From assembly GCF_000021725.1 (NCBI RefSeq), contig NC_012115.1, forward strand, positions 514,501-578,500: 64,000 nt of DNA, given 5' to 3'. The DNA is from Nautilia profundicola AmH (GTDB lineage: Bacteria; Campylobacterota; Campylobacteria; Campylobacterales; Nautiliaceae). How positions within the stretch are numbered: position 1 is the stretch's first letter; each line of letters starts with the position of its first letter. The position numbers and the translations under genes were made by a program. The notes under the pieces were generated by a model. The model worked only from the letters and a program-made list of their open reading frames with translations. It made no database searches and was not told where the DNA came from. Shown here piece after piece: positions 53,703-63,915 of this stretch.

Positions 53703-54254
53703 TTAATCAAAATATTTGTATAAATGTATTAACGATTCTTTTTGAAAAAAGGAATGTTTATCATTATGTTTTGCAATAGTATATATATTTATACCATGAT
53801 AAGTATTAAATAAAGTAAGCTTTAAGGTGTTTAACCATTCTTCTGTTTTTTTTATTTTATTAATAATATTATCAAATCTTTCTTCGTAAAATTCAGAATA
53901 TAAAAAATCTTCTTTTTTCATTGGTAAATATTTTCCTTCAATTCCTACACCCCTGCAAGATAAATCTAAAAGTATAGTATCGTACCAAGGAGAATACGGA
54001 TATATTTTACATGCAGGTGGTCTATTTATATATATTGAGCATTTATTATCTTTTAGATAAGGACAAGAGATTTTATTGCTTAATAGCATTACGGGCTTTA
54101 AAGTGTCAAGTTCTGCTATCAAAATTGGAAAGTATTTGTATACTTTTTCAAAATCATCAAGTATTAATGGTGCCATCGGTTTTTTGCAGCAATCCACACA
54201 TTCTTCACACCCTTTAAACTTTAATAGATCTAAATGCTTTAAATCAACAAACAT
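53703..54254 (-). CDS. YkgJ-family cysteine-cluster protein
   Basis: A 183-residue protein of the zinc/iron-chelating CxxxCxxCC family: GCEECVDCCKKPMAPL near the N-terminus, then CPYLKDNKCSIYINRPPACKIYP. These conserved cysteines probably bind a metal or an iron-sulfur cluster; the biochemical role of the family is unclear. It overlaps the upstream MtfA-like gene by 11 bases. Confidence 0.85.
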   Translation of the reverse strand: MFVDLKHLDLLKFKGCEECVDCCKKPMAPLILDDFEKVYKYFPILIAELDTLKPVMLLSNKISCPYLKDNKCSIYINRPPACKIYPYSPWYDTILLDLSCRGVGIEGKYLPMKKEDFLYSEFYEERFDNIINKIKKTEEWLNTLKLTLFNTYHGINIYTIAKHNDKHSFFQKESLIHLYKYFD

Positions 54255-55071
54255 CTGTTTGAACCTTATAGAATTTTTTTAGTTCTTTATATATATCCGG
54301 AAAGTGTTTTTTTAACAAACAAGGTTTCATAAAATAATATTCGCTCATAACCGCAAAGAATTCAGCTTTGTTTGTTGCGGCATAGCTATCGATTAATGAA
54401 TATTTGCCTAAAAATCGGTTTAAAATAGATTTTTGTTTAAACTTTTCATATTCATTAAACATTATTTTAGTCCATTCTTTGTAAAAAGCTTTATTGATAG
54501 GAGGAATGCCATCAACGATACCATTTTCAAAATCAAGCTCATGAGCAAATTCATGGATTATTACATTACGGCCTAAATTATGATGTATCTCTTTTTTTAC
54601 TTCATCCCATACTATAACAACACTTTCTCCAACAGCTTCTCCGCTGATTAATAATTCTTCTTTGGTCATAATGCCATTGGCAGTATTGTTATGATTATAT
54701 ATTATTGTGTAGGGATAAACATAAATGTATTTTAACGAGTCATAGCAGTAATATTTATTGTAAATAGTAGGTAAACATGCAAAAAAAGCAATTGTTGTTT
54801 TTATTTCATTTGTTATATTTATTTTTATACCTATAAATTCTTTTTCTTTTTTAAATCTTTTGATTTTAAACGCAATGACCTTTTTTTCGTATTCATTAAG
54901 TTTATTATAAACTTCCATTTTATTCAATACATCTATGTCTGTTTTATCAAGAGGTGTAGATTGAAGTTTTTTTAACCATCTTAAATATAAAAAATGTCGT
55001 ATAAGTAGAAAGATTATAAAAAAGAAAAAAAGAGCCCAAAGAAAGATTAATAAAGTTTTGAATTTGTCCAT
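54244..55071 (-). CDS. MtfA-like zinc peptidase
   Basis: A 275-residue protein with an N-terminal membrane helix (TLLIFLWALFFFFIIFLLI, about 5-25) and a cytoplasmic MtfA (peptidase M90) domain: VIIHEFAHELDFENG with HExxH-type zinc ligands and the distal DSYAATNKAEFFAVMSEYYF with the third ligand. In E. coli MtfA is activated by Mlc and cleaves peptide substrates. It overlaps crcB by one base. Confidence 0.88.
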   Translation of the reverse strand: MDKFKTLLIFLWALFFFFIIFLLIRHFLYLRWLKKLQSTPLDKTDIDVLNKMEVYNKLNEYEKKVIAFKIKRFKKEKEFIGIKINITNEIKTTIAFFACLPTIYNKYYCYDSLKYIYVYPYTIIYNHNNTANGIMTKEELLISGEAVGESVVIVWDEVKKEIHHNLGRNVIIHEFAHELDFENGIVDGIPPINKAFYKEWTKIMFNEYEKFKQKSILNRFLGKYSLIDSYAATNKAEFFAVMSEYYFMKPCLLKKHFPDIYKELKKFYKVQTDVC

Positions 55072-55457
55072 TATTTTAAAATAGCCTCAATACCTTTAAA
55101 TCCGGCTCCTGCTAATATGATGCATCCTATAACATTTAAAAGTATGTATGATAATGCTTGAATGTATAATGCATTTTTAAATAAAAAAAAGCTTTCTACA
55201 GCAAAAGTTGAAAATGTTGTAAAAGCACCCATCATACCGGTTGTGAGCATTGACTTGATGTAAGGGTTTTGAATACCTCCGTACTGGATTGCACCTATAA
55301 ACATCCCCAAAAGTAGACTACCTATTAAATTTACACTTAACGTACCAAAAGGAATATCATGTTTTACGGCACTATTTACGAGCCCGGCTGTATATGCTCT
55401 TAGAATCGCACCAATAAAGCCACCTATACCAATTGCAAGCATTGTATCGAATTTCAA
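55071..55457 (-). CDS. crcB: Fluoride ion channel CrcB
   Basis: A 128-residue inner-membrane protein with four helices, the Fluc/CrcB architecture that exports fluoride. Signature motifs GGFIGAILRAYTAGLVN, FGTLSVNLIGSLLLG and GMMGAFTTFSTFAVE are present. TTG start is supported by AAGGAG 6 bases upstream. Only one copy is seen; it would act as a dual-topology dimer. No fluoride riboswitch is visible in the 59-base leader. Confidence 0.93.
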   Translation of the reverse strand: MKFDTMLAIGIGGFIGAILRAYTAGLVNSAVKHDIPFGTLSVNLIGSLLLGMFIGAIQYGGIQNPYIKSMLTTGMMGAFTTFSTFAVESFFLFKNALYIQALSYILLNVIGCIILAGAGFKGIEAILK

Positions 55458-55516
55458 ATTATTCTCCTTATAAGCAGTATTTATTAAAATTATAATATTT
55501 ATTTATGAAATTTGTT

Positions 55517-56209
55517 TTAAGATGAATATTCTTTATCCAAAACTTCCTGCATTTTTGCTTTTGTTTCTTCAAACCAGTTCGGATGTTCGTTAGGATTAAA
55601 ACTTGGTAAGAAGATTATTTTAATGGTTTGTTTTTCAATTCTAAAAGGTTTTTGTTTAAATGCAAACGGTAAATTAATGATTACAAAAGGTTGAACTTTC
55701 AAATTTAATTTTTCGGCAACAGCTTTGGCTCCGTTTTTCCATTTAATCATTTTTTTTGGATTGATTTTATTTCTTGTACCTTCGGGAAATAAAACAACTT
55801 TAAATCCTCTATTAGTTCTGTCTTTTATCTCTCTTAGCATTTTTAAAACTGATCTTTTATCGCTTCTGTCTACTAAAATCATATCAGTTTTGGTGAGCAT
55901 GTATTTTATTACCGGAATTTCCCCAAGTTCTTTTTTGGCAACCCATATTAGTTTTTCAGGTATTACGGTTTCCATAAGTGCAATATCGAGATTGCTTGTA
56001 TGATTTCCGATCAAAAGTTTTGCTTCAGGGTCTATTTTACCTTCAATAATTATGTCTCTTGCTATGAGACTGGTTAAAAACCTTGAACAGCCTTTTCTAT
56101 ATTTTAATTCATTTTTTGGATTTAAACCGCAAAGGAGTCCCGTAAAAAAAACACATATTCCCCCGGCAGCTAATTTTAATAAACTAATAATACTATCTAA
56201 TATCTTCAT
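55517..56209 (-). CDS. plsC: 1-acyl-sn-glycerol-3-phosphate acyltransferase PlsC
   Basis: Adds the second acyl chain in phosphatidic acid synthesis at the inner membrane. The 230-residue protein has an N-terminal helix, the catalytic GNHTSNLDIALM (HxxxxD), VDRSDKRSVL and the glycerophosphate-binding FPEGTRNK motif. It overlaps the SH3 protein gene by 17 bases and ends the long minus-strand operon that begins at ctpA. Confidence 0.9.
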   Translation of the reverse strand: MKILDSIISLLKLAAGGICVFFTGLLCGLNPKNELKYRKGCSRFLTSLIARDIIIEGKIDPEAKLLIGNHTSNLDIALMETVIPEKLIWVAKKELGEIPVIKYMLTKTDMILVDRSDKRSVLKMLREIKDRTNRGFKVVLFPEGTRNKINPKKMIKWKNGAKAVAEKLNLKVQPFVIINLPFAFKQKPFRIEKQTIKIIFLPSFNPNEHPNWFEETKAKMQEVLDKEYSS

Positions 56210-57161
56210 TTTTCACCCATCCGATTTTATTTTTTATTTTTATTTTTGTGTAATGTTTAGATTTTTTTAAAATTTTTACTTTTGTTCCAATAGGAGCTTG
56301 ATAAAACACAGTGGAATTTTTTGTAGGTAATATGTATATTTTTGTTCCTCTGCTTAAGTAAGCTTCGCCTTTAGGTAAATTGTTATAAACTAAAAACCCT
56401 GTTAATAACAAAGGAGGAATAAGTAACCAGACTTTTTGATAGACTAAAAAAATAATAGTTAATATAGCTATAATGCTTAATACGAATATATTTATTGGGG
56501 TAAATAATGTGTTTTCTTCCGGATTTAAATCAGTTTGTGTACTTATTGTCTCTTCTTTGATATTTATAGGAATTTCAATTTTTTGATAATTGTCATTGTC
56601 GGTATTGAAATAATAAAATTTTATTTTTTGCTGCTTATTATCAACTAAACCTAAGTATGTTGCTTTTTCGGGAGATATAACCGTTAAATTTTCATCTTTT
56701 AAATGTAATGTAAAATCTTTTAGATTTGCGTCTTTTCCTATAAGAGTGAAAGAGATTATATTGTATTTTTTATCATATTTACTTGATATTGTATTATTGA
56801 TTTTTAAATCTTTTGCTAAAACATTGCAGAAATCTTTTATTTTTTCAATTTTAGAGGTATTATATAAATTGTTGAGTACTATTTCTTTGTATAGATTTTT
56901 GCTTAAAATAAACATCTTTTTAATTTCATTGTCATTTTTGTATTTAAGATTAATTTGATATACAAAAGGACTTGTTTTAGTAATATTAATTTCACTTCCT
57001 AAAGGAGGCACAACAGTTAAGTTCATTTCTTTAGGGGTAATTACTTTTATATTAAGATCAATTATTTGGTTTTCGTAATATTCTTTTTTTAAATTAGGAT
57101 ATTGAATTATTAAATCAGCGGAAAAAAGAAGGGTAGCTATAAGAATGATTAAATATCTCAT
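56193..57161 (-). CDS. Membrane protein with BatD-like periplasmic region and C-terminal SH3 domain
   Basis: A 322-residue protein: signal or anchor at 1-15, a beta-rich periplasmic region (about 20-215), two adjacent membrane helices (about 228-262) and a C-terminal bacterial SH3 domain (about 270-322, GTKVKILKKSKHYTKIKIKN with GWVKNEDIR). SH3 domains of this type often bind peptidoglycan, and the adjacent gene encodes an M23 endopeptidase, so a wall-binding or sensing role is inferred. It overlaps the M23 gene by 4 bases. Confidence 0.75.
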   Translation of the reverse strand: MRYLIILIATLLFSADLIIQYPNLKKEYYENQIIDLNIKVITPKEMNLTVVPPLGSEINITKTSPFVYQINLKYKNDNEIKKMFILSKNLYKEIVLNNLYNTSKIEKIKDFCNVLAKDLKINNTISSKYDKKYNIISFTLIGKDANLKDFTLHLKDENLTVISPEKATYLGLVDNKQQKIKFYYFNTDNDNYQKIEIPINIKEETISTQTDLNPEENTLFTPINIFVLSIIAILTIIFLVYQKVWLLIPPLLLTGFLVYNNLPKGEAYLSRGTKIYILPTKNSTVFYQAPIGTKVKILKKSKHYTKIKIKNKIGWVKNEDIR

Positions 57162-58258
57162 TTGAGCGCTATGCTATTCTCTTTTGTAAAGTTTTGAATA
57201 TATGCTAAGAATTTTTTTCTTTGTTTTCCGTACAATGTCACTTTTACAGAATTTTTTAATCTTACGGGATTAATCCATTTTCCGTATCTCATCACAGCAA
57301 AATGTAAATGTGGGCCAGTTGAAAGACCGCTGTTTCCAAGGTATCCTATTGTCTGACCTTGGGTCACCCATCTTCCTACGTATATTCCTCTCGGATATCC
57401 ATGAAGATGTGCATACATTGTTATATAGCCATTTTTGTGTCTGATTTTTACTGTTCTTCCGTATCCTCTAATCCAACCCCTAAATATTACTTTTCCATCT
57501 GCTACCGCATGAATAGGTGTCCCGATTCTGTTTACATAATCAATACCGTCATGCATTCTCCATTTATGCAAAATAGGATGAAATCTCATACCGAATCTTG
57601 AAGAAATTCTTTTATATCTAAGAGGAGCAGCTAAAAACATTCCTTTTAAGCTTTTTCCTCTTGAATCATAATATCTTCCGTCATAAGGATTTAGAAAAGC
57701 GCTTATATTATATTGTTTGTTTGAAATTTTTGCAAAAAGAATTTTTACATCTTTTACTTCACCAAATTTTATTTTTTCTTTGTAAACTATATCTATTTTA
57801 GTGTTTTTAGGAATAGCCCTGAAGTTTATTCTGTCTGAAAAAATATAAGCGAGTTTAGAAGCTAAACTCCTTAATTTTGTGGCTTTGTACAAATCATAAC
57901 TTAAATAATTGTTTATTTCCGTTGAGACATGTTTTGTTACTGTTTCGTAAACTATAGGAACAATTTTAGTAACATAACCTTTTTCTGTTTTAATAATTTG
58001 TAATTGTTGCTTTGAATTTATAGGTATTAAAGCTTGTTTGATAATATTGTTGTCTTTTAATATAAAAACACTTTCACCTCTTGGTATAGCTCTAACATAT
58101 CTCTTTATTTTAGGCGGTAGATTATAATAAATACTTAATGGAAGAGAATTTTGTTTTAAAAAACCGTAAAAGGTGTCTTTATTCCCCCATTTATGTATAT
58201 CTACTTTATATGCTAATAGAAATATAGGTATAAAAATTAAAAGAATAAATTTTTTCAC
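57158..58258 (-). CDS. M23-family peptidoglycan endopeptidase
   Basis: A 366-residue periplasmic zinc peptidase with a signal peptide (about 1-16). The LytM domain is at about 215-330: [20 protein letters not shown] with the His and Asp zinc ligands, and [16 protein letters not shown] with HxH. An N-terminal region of about 200 residues has strands typical of Csd-type cell-shape enzymes in Campylobacterota. It probably cuts peptide cross-links. It overlaps purQ by 4 bases. Confidence 0.92.
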   Translation of the reverse strand: MKKFILLIFIPIFLLAYKVDIHKWGNKDTFYGFLKQNSLPLSIYYNLPPKIKRYVRAIPRGESVFILKDNNIIKQALIPINSKQQLQIIKTEKGYVTKIVPIVYETVTKHVSTEINNYLSYDLYKATKLRSLASKLAYIFSDRINFRAIPKNTKIDIVYKEKIKFGEVKDVKILFAKISNKQYNISAFLNPYDGRYYDSRGKSLKGMFLAAPLRYKRISSRFGMRFHPILHKWRMHDGIDYVNRIGTPIHAVADGKVIFRGWIRGYGRTVKIRHKNGYITMYAHLHGYPRGIYVGRWVTQGQTIGYLGNSGLSTGPHLHFAVMRYGKWINPVRLKNSVKVTLYGKQRKKFLAYIQNFTKENSIALK

Positions 58259-58923
58259 TTCATAAATCCTTCTATCATTTTAATACCGTCACTTCCACCA
58301 AGCAGACTTTCCATTGCTCTTTCAGGATGCGGCATTAAGCCAAATACGTTTTTATTTTCATTACAAATTCCTGCAATTGCATCTATACTTCCATTTGGAT
58401 TTAATTCATTACCGTTTGCATCACAGTATTTTAAAATTATTTGACCATTATCATACATTTTTTTAAGAGTTTCCTCATCTACTTTATAATTTCCTTCCGC
58501 ATGAGCGATTGGAATATTTACTATGTCACCTACATTTAGATTTTGTAAAAATTTGTTGTTGTTGTCTACTACTTTTAGATGGTGGAATTTTGAAATAAAA
58601 TGCAGATTTTCATTTCTTGTCATGCCTCCAGGCAGAAGGTGTGATTCAAGAAGTATCTGAAAACCGTTACAAATCCCAAGTACATAACCACCTTTATTTG
58701 CAAAATCTTTTACTTCTTGCATTATTGGTGAAAATCTTGCGATTGCTCCGCTTCTAAGGTAATCACCGTAGCTGAATCCTCCGGGAAGAACAACAAGATC
58801 GGGATTTTTTAAATCATGTTCGTTATGCCATACAAATTCAACGTCGGCACCTATTTTTTCAAAAGCCCATTTAGTGTCTCTGTCACAATTGGTTCCCGGA
58901 AAAACAATAACACTAACTTTCAT
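58255..58923 (-). CDS. purQ: Phosphoribosylformylglycinamidine synthase subunit PurQ
   Basis: Glutaminase subunit for the fourth step of purine synthesis. The 222-residue protein has the nucleophile Cys85 (GICNGFQ), [15 protein letters not shown], and the MPHPERAM histidine-glutamate pair. It overlaps purS by one base and the M23 gene by 4. The PurL subunit is outside the window. Confidence 0.97.
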   Translation of the reverse strand: MKVSVIVFPGTNCDRDTKWAFEKIGADVEFVWHNEHDLKNPDLVVLPGGFSYGDYLRSGAIARFSPIMQEVKDFANKGGYVLGICNGFQILLESHLLPGGMTRNENLHFISKFHHLKVVDNNNKFLQNLNVGDIVNIPIAHAEGNYKVDEETLKKMYDNGQIILKYCDANGNELNPNGSIDAIAGICNENKNVFGLMPHPERAMESLLGGSDGIKMIEGFMK

Positions 58924-59162
58924 TATTTTACCTCTATTTCGTAGTTTTCAATAACTGGGTTTGCCAATAATTCATCAGCTGCTTTTTTTGCGATTTCTAT
59001 AGCTTTTTCTTTATCATCTGTATTGATATCAAGTAAAATTTGTTTTCCTACTCTTACACCATCAACATCTTTAAATCCTAATGTTTCAAGAGCATGATGA
59101 ACAGCTTTTCCTTGTGGATCAAGTACACCTTTTTTCAAATGAACATTTACAGCAACTATCAT
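58923..59162 (-). CDS. purS: Phosphoribosylformylglycinamidine synthase subunit PurS
   Basis: A 79-residue structural subunit that joins PurQ to PurL. It shows the family pattern VNVHLKKGVLDPQGKAVHHALETLG with strand-helix alternation and the final VIENYEIEV. It overlaps purC by 4 bases. Confidence 0.96.
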   Translation of the reverse strand: MIVAVNVHLKKGVLDPQGKAVHHALETLGFKDVDGVRVGKQILLDINTDDKEKAIEIAKKAADELLANPVIENYEIEVK

Positions 59163-59866
59163 TTTACATCCTTTAGTCTGTTTAATACTTCAGTGTAAGC
59201 TTCTTTTATATTTCCTAAATTGAACCTAAAAAGGTCTTTATCTAATTTTTTACCAGTTTTTTTATCCCAAAGTCTACATGAATCCGGTGTAATTTCATCT
59301 GCTAATATAATATTTCCGTTTTCGTCTCTTCCGAATTCAATTTTAAAGTCTACCAAAGTAAGTCCTACTTTGTCAAAAAATTCGCTTAAAAATTTATTAA
59401 CTTTAAGACCGTATTCCCTTAAAAGGTCTAACTCTTTTCTTGTCTTTACAAGTTCTAAAACCATAGCATGGTCATCATTGATAAGAGGATCGTTTAAATC
59501 ATCATTTTTATAATAAAACTCTACTATTGTAAATGGTAATTTTGTACCTTCTTTAAGTCCGAGTCTTTTTGCAAGGCTTCCTGCAACGATATTTCTTACT
59601 ACTACTTCAATTAAAATAATATCGACTTTTTTAACAAGCTGTTTAGTTTCGTCAATTTGTTTGATTAGGTGCGTAGGGATACCTTCTTTTTCAAGCGCTT
59701 CGAAAATTAATGTTGTAATAGCGCAGTTTAATGCACCTTTTCCGCTTTCTTCGTCCGCTTTTTCACCGTTGAATGCAGTTAATGAATCTTTGAATTCACA
59801 AATTACTTCGTTAGGGTTTTGAGTTTCATAAATTCTTTTTGCTTTACCTTCATATAACAGTTTCAT
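59159..59866 (-). CDS. purC: SAICAR synthetase PurC
   Basis: Joins CAIR and aspartate in purine synthesis. The 235-residue protein begins YEGKAKRIYET (ATP-grasp-like start) and has VVRNIVAGSLAKRLGL, DDHAMVLELVKTRKEL and ADEITPDSCRLWDK, all PurC signatures. It overlaps both ctpA (4 bases) and purS. Confidence 0.97.
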   Translation of the reverse strand: MKLLYEGKAKRIYETQNPNEVICEFKDSLTAFNGEKADEESGKGALNCAITTLIFEALEKEGIPTHLIKQIDETKQLVKKVDIILIEVVVRNIVAGSLAKRLGLKEGTKLPFTIVEFYYKNDDLNDPLINDDHAMVLELVKTRKELDLLREYGLKVNKFLSEFFDKVGLTLVDFKIEFGRDENGNIILADEITPDSCRLWDKKTGKKLDKDLFRFNLGNIKEAYTEVLNRLKDVK

Positions 59867-61113
59867 TTTGCTCCTTTACTTATTATTAATGCTTTTAATA
59901 TGTTTGCTCCGGTTAATAATTGTAAATCACCGTCAATTTTTTGAACATTTTTATTTTCTTTTTTTGTTTTTTTCTTATCTATTTTATTTAATTCAGCTTT
60001 TAAATGTGCTTTAAGATTTGCTTCTTTAATTGCGGCTTCTGTAAGGTTTTCTTCTTCAACTTTTCCAGGATGAACAATAATATCAGGTGTAACACCTTTT
60101 GCTTGTATTGTTCTTCCGCTCGGAAGATAATATCTTGCAACTGTAAGTCTGATTGCTTCGTCTTTGTTTACAGGAAGTATGGCCTGAACACTTCCTTTTC
60201 CGAATGTTTTTTCACCTACTATTACCGCACGTCTGTGATCCTGAAGACCTCCGCTGACTATTTCACTGGCACTTGCGCTTCCGCCGTTAACAAGTACAAC
60301 GATTGGAATGTTTTTGTATGTACCTCTTCTGTGTGCATAATATACTTCATTTTCGCTTTTTACTCTACCTTTTTGAGAAACTAAAATACCTTTATCAATA
60401 AACAAATCAAGCATTCCTGTAGCTTGGTTTAGTAAACCTCCCGGATTGTTTCTTAAATCAATAATAATTCCTTTTTTACCTTCTTTTTTTAATTTTGGAA
60501 GAATGGATTTTAATTTACTTACAACATTTTTATCAAATGAAGAAATTCTTATATATTTGATTTCAGGGTAGTTTTCTAAATCTTTAGCTTTTACAGATTT
60601 GATTTTAATAATACCTCTTGTAATTACAACTTCGAAAGGTTTTTGTCCTTTTCTTACTATTGTAAGTGTGATTTTAGTACCCGGTTTTCCTCTCATAAGA
60701 TTAACGGCCTCGTCAAGTGTCATATCAATTGTGGCTTTATCATTAATTTTTAAAATAATGTCACCGGCTTTAATTCCAGCTTTATAAGCAGGAGTATCGT
60801 CAATCGGTGAAATTACGGTTAAAACACCATTTCTCATACCGACAACTATACCAAGTCCACCGAACTCTCCCGATGTTTGTACCTTTAATTCTTTATATGC
60901 TTTTTTATCAAGATAGCTTGAATGTGCATCAAGTTCAGGTAGTAAGCCTTTTAATGCTTTATTTATTATAGTAGTCGTATTTATTTCATCAACATAATAT
61001 GCTTCTATCATGTTTACTACTTTTACGAATTTTTCGTATGCAGCGAGTCTTGTTTGTTGATTTTCCGCAAATAATGATGTTATTAATAATAAAGCCAATA
61101 ATAACTTTTTCAA
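59863..61113 (-). CDS. ctpA: Carboxy-terminal processing protease CtpA (S41)
   Basis: A 416-residue periplasmic serine protease. Signal peptide (1-17), a helical N-terminal region, a PDZ domain (about 85-165; GGLGIVVGMRNGVLTVISPI) and the S41 core with NGGSASASEIVSGG holding the catalytic Ser, and GEKTFGKGSVQ holding Lys. TTG start is supported by GGAG 6 bases upstream. A minus-strand TATAAT lies at 61143-61148. First gene of the operon to plsC; it may process murein hydrolases such as the M23 enzyme downstream. Confidence 0.93.
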   Translation of the reverse strand: MKKLLLALLLITSLFAENQQTRLAAYEKFVKVVNMIEAYYVDEINTTTIINKALKGLLPELDAHSSYLDKKAYKELKVQTSGEFGGLGIVVGMRNGVLTVISPIDDTPAYKAGIKAGDIILKINDKATIDMTLDEAVNLMRGKPGTKITLTIVRKGQKPFEVVITRGIIKIKSVKAKDLENYPEIKYIRISSFDKNVVSKLKSILPKLKKEGKKGIIIDLRNNPGGLLNQATGMLDLFIDKGILVSQKGRVKSENEVYYAHRRGTYKNIPIVVLVNGGSASASEIVSGGLQDHRRAVIVGEKTFGKGSVQAILPVNKDEAIRLTVARYYLPSGRTIQAKGVTPDIIVHPGKVEEENLTEAAIKEANLKAHLKAELNKIDKKKTKKENKNVQKIDGDLQLLTGANILKALIISKGAK

Positions 61114-61253
61114 AGCTGCTCCTTCGGAGTTTTTGAAATTCTATTATATTTTTTATTAAAAGTAAAATATATGTAATTATTAGCAAATATATAGCTGTTT
61201 TCGTTCCTAATGGAATAGTTTAAGCAAAGTTTAAGAAATTATATAAAAAACCT

Positions 61254-61282
61254 TGACATAAAGTGACTAAAGTGATATAATA
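61254..61282 (+). promoter_or_regulatory. Consensus promoter of clpB with direct repeats
   Basis: TTGACA (61254-61259) and TATAAT (61277-61282) with a 17-base spacer. The spacer carries the direct repeat TAAAGTGAC / TAAAGTGAT. Heat-shock genes of Campylobacterota are usually repressed by HspR or HrcA, so this repeat is a candidate operator; it does not match the HrcA CIRCE element. Confidence 0.82.
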
Positions 61283-61312
61283 CGCTTAACATAAAACTTT
61301 TAAGGAGGAAAT

Positions 61313-63915
61313 ATGGAAAGAATATTTGAAAAATTAACAAACCAAATGATGGAAGCACTTGAAAGCGGTTTAAGTCTTGCATTGCATAACAGAAACCCGG
61401 AAGTACATCCGTTACATATTGTATGGGGACTTGTGACTAATACAAATACTGTATTAAACCAAGCTTTAAATAAAATGGGTGTAGATAAAGTTGCTATTGA
61501 GCTTGAACTTAAAAGTGCAGTAGACAGACTTCCAAAAGTTGATAACATTACAAAAGAGTCTATTAAAATAGGAAGAGAATTAATTGAAAGTCTGCAAAAA
61601 GCTGAAGGACTTGCAACTAAACTTGGTGATCAATATGTTGCTGTTGACACATGGCTTATTGCAAACCTTGACAGATTTAAAGACACTCTTGGGAAATTTG
61701 TAGATCTTTTTGAGCTTAAAAAAACTCTTGAAGCAATAAGAGGGCGCATAAAAAGATTGAGAGCAAAAGTGCGGATGAAACACTCGACGCATTAAACAAA
61801 TACGGAATCGACCTTACTGCGAAAGCGAGAGAAGGTAAACTTGATCCGGTAATCGGAAGAGATGAAGAAATTAACAGAATGATGCAGATTCTTATCAGAA
61901 AAACTAAAAACAACCCGATTTTACTTGGTGAACCGGGGGTTGGTAAAACAGCTCTTGTAGAAGGGCTTGCTCAAAGAATCGTTAAAAAAGAAGTACCGAC
62001 AAGCCTTCAAAACAAACAAATCGTAGCGCTTGATATGACTGCGTTAATTGCAGGTGCAAAATACAGAGGTGAATTCGAAGACAGACTAAAAGCCGTTGTG
62101 GATGAAGTTAAACAAAATCCTAACATTATATTATTTATCGACGAAATTCACACAATCGTAGGTGCGGGTGCGAGTGAGGGTAGTATGGACGCCGCAAACA
62201 TCCTAAAACCAGCACTTGCAAGAGGAGAGCTTAGAACAATCGGTGCGACAACACTTAAAGAATATAGAAAATATTTCGAAAAAGACGCGGCTCTTCAAAG
62301 AAGATTCCAGCCAGTAATGGTAAACGAGCCGAGCGTAAACGAAGCAATCAGAATCTTAAGGGGTCTTAAAGAAAGACTTGAAGCGCATCACAACGTAATT
62401 ATTAAAGACGAAGCAATCGTAGCTGCGGCAAAACTGACTGACAGATACATCAGTGACAGATTCCTGCCGGACAAAGCAATCGACGCAATAGACGAAGCTG
62501 CGGCTGAAATCAAAATGCAAATCGAAAGCGAACCGTTCGAACTTGCTAAAATTAAAAGAGAAATCGAACAGCTAATGGTTGAAAAAGAGGCTCTTCAAAT
62601 GGAAGGTGAGAGCGAGAAATCTAAAAAAAGACTTGCTGAAATTGAAAAAGAATTAGCTAATCTTGAAGAAGAAAAAAGAAGACTTGAAGCTAAATTTGAA
62701 GAAGAAAAAAGAGTTTTAAAAGAAATAGCTGAGATTAAACAGCAAATTGAAGAACTTAAAGTTCAAGCTGATATCGCTAAAAGAGAAGGAAACTTCCAAA
62801 AAGCGGCTGAAATCGAATACGGTAAAGTAGTTGAACTTACTAAAAAACTTGAAGAACTTGAGAAAAAATGGGAAGAAATGCAAAAAGAAGGTACGCTTCT
62901 TAAAAACGCTGTTGATGAAGAAGCGGTTGCAGATGTTGTAAGTAAATGGACAGGTATTCCTGTAAATAAAATGTTACAAAGCGAGCTTGAAAAAATCCTG
63001 CATATCGAAGACGAGCTTAAAAAATGGGTAGTTGGACAGGATGAAGCTATTAAAGCTGTAGCAAGAGCAATTAAAAGAAATAAAGCGGGACTTGGCGATC
63101 CAAACAGACCAATCGGAAGCTTTATGTTCTTAGGACCTACAGGGGTAGGTAAAACAGAAACAGCTAAGACATTGGCAAGATTCTTGTTTGATGATGAAAA
63201 AGCGATGATCAGATTTGATATGTCTGAATATATGGATAAAATAAGCGTATCTAAACTGATCGGTGCTGCGCCTGGATACGTTGGATACGAAGAAGGCGGA
63301 CAGTTAACAGAAGCTGTTAGAAGAAGACCGTACAGCGTAATTCTGTTTGATGAAATTGAAAAAGCGCATCCGGATGTATTTAACATCCTGTTACAGGTGC
63401 TTGACGACGGTAGACTTACAGATAATAAAGGTGTGACAGTAGACTTTAAAAACACAATTATTATCTTAACAAGTAACATCGCAAGCGATATCATTATGGA
63501 AATTAAAGATCCGGAAGCAAGAAAAGAAGCGGTTTGGGCTGAACTTAAAAGAAGAATGAAACCTGAATTCTTAAACAGACTTGACGATGTGGTTGTATTT
63601 AACCCACTTGGCAAAGAACAGGTTAAACAAATCGTTGATATCTTGCTTAGAAAAATTACAAAAAGACTGGCTGAGAGAGAAATTGAGCTTACTCTCACAG
63701 ACAGAGTTAAAGAGGTTATCGCTGAGGTTGGATTCGATCCGATTTTCGGTGCGAGACCACTTAAAAGAGCAATGGCTGAAATCATTGAAGACAGACTTGC
63801 CGAACTTATCCTTGAAGGAAAAGTTAAAGAAGGCGATAGGGTTGAATTTGATGCAGATGATAACAATATCATTATCAAAGTTAACGGCCAGGAAGTTGCA
63901 AGGGATCCTAAATAA
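61313..63915 (+). pseudogene. clpB: ClpB disaggregase, interrupted by a frameshift
   Basis: A ClpB of about 867 residues is encoded in two frames. 61313-61795 gives the N-domain and the first residues of the linker (to EAIRGR), then runs into a foreign tail and stops. The -1 frame continues as [19 protein letters not shown], which is the expected ClpB sequence, through AAA-1 (GEPGVGKTA), the long coiled-coil M domain (about residues 405-540) and AAA-2 (GPTGVGKTE) to 63915. One missing base between about 61730 and 61760 explains this; the G-run at 61740-61744 and the A5 run at 61755 are candidates. It may be a sequencing error rather than a true mutation, since the rest looks fully conserved. 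ClpB rescues aggregated proteins with DnaK. Confidence 0.85.

Noticed and set aside
55458-55516. Fluoride riboswitch before crcB
   Set aside because: The interval is only 59 bases of A+T-rich sequence and shows no conserved fluoride-riboswitch core.
61740-61760. Programmed -1 ribosomal frameshift in clpB
   Set aside because: The zero-frame codons ATA AAA AGA do not form a canonical X-XXY-YYZ slippery site, and ClpB is not known to use frameshifting; an indel is simpler.
62763-63878. 371-residue frame antisense to clpB
   Set aside because: It mirrors a strongly conserved ClpB coding sequence; its Ser/Leu/Ile-rich translation is typical of the complement of Glu/Lys-rich genes.
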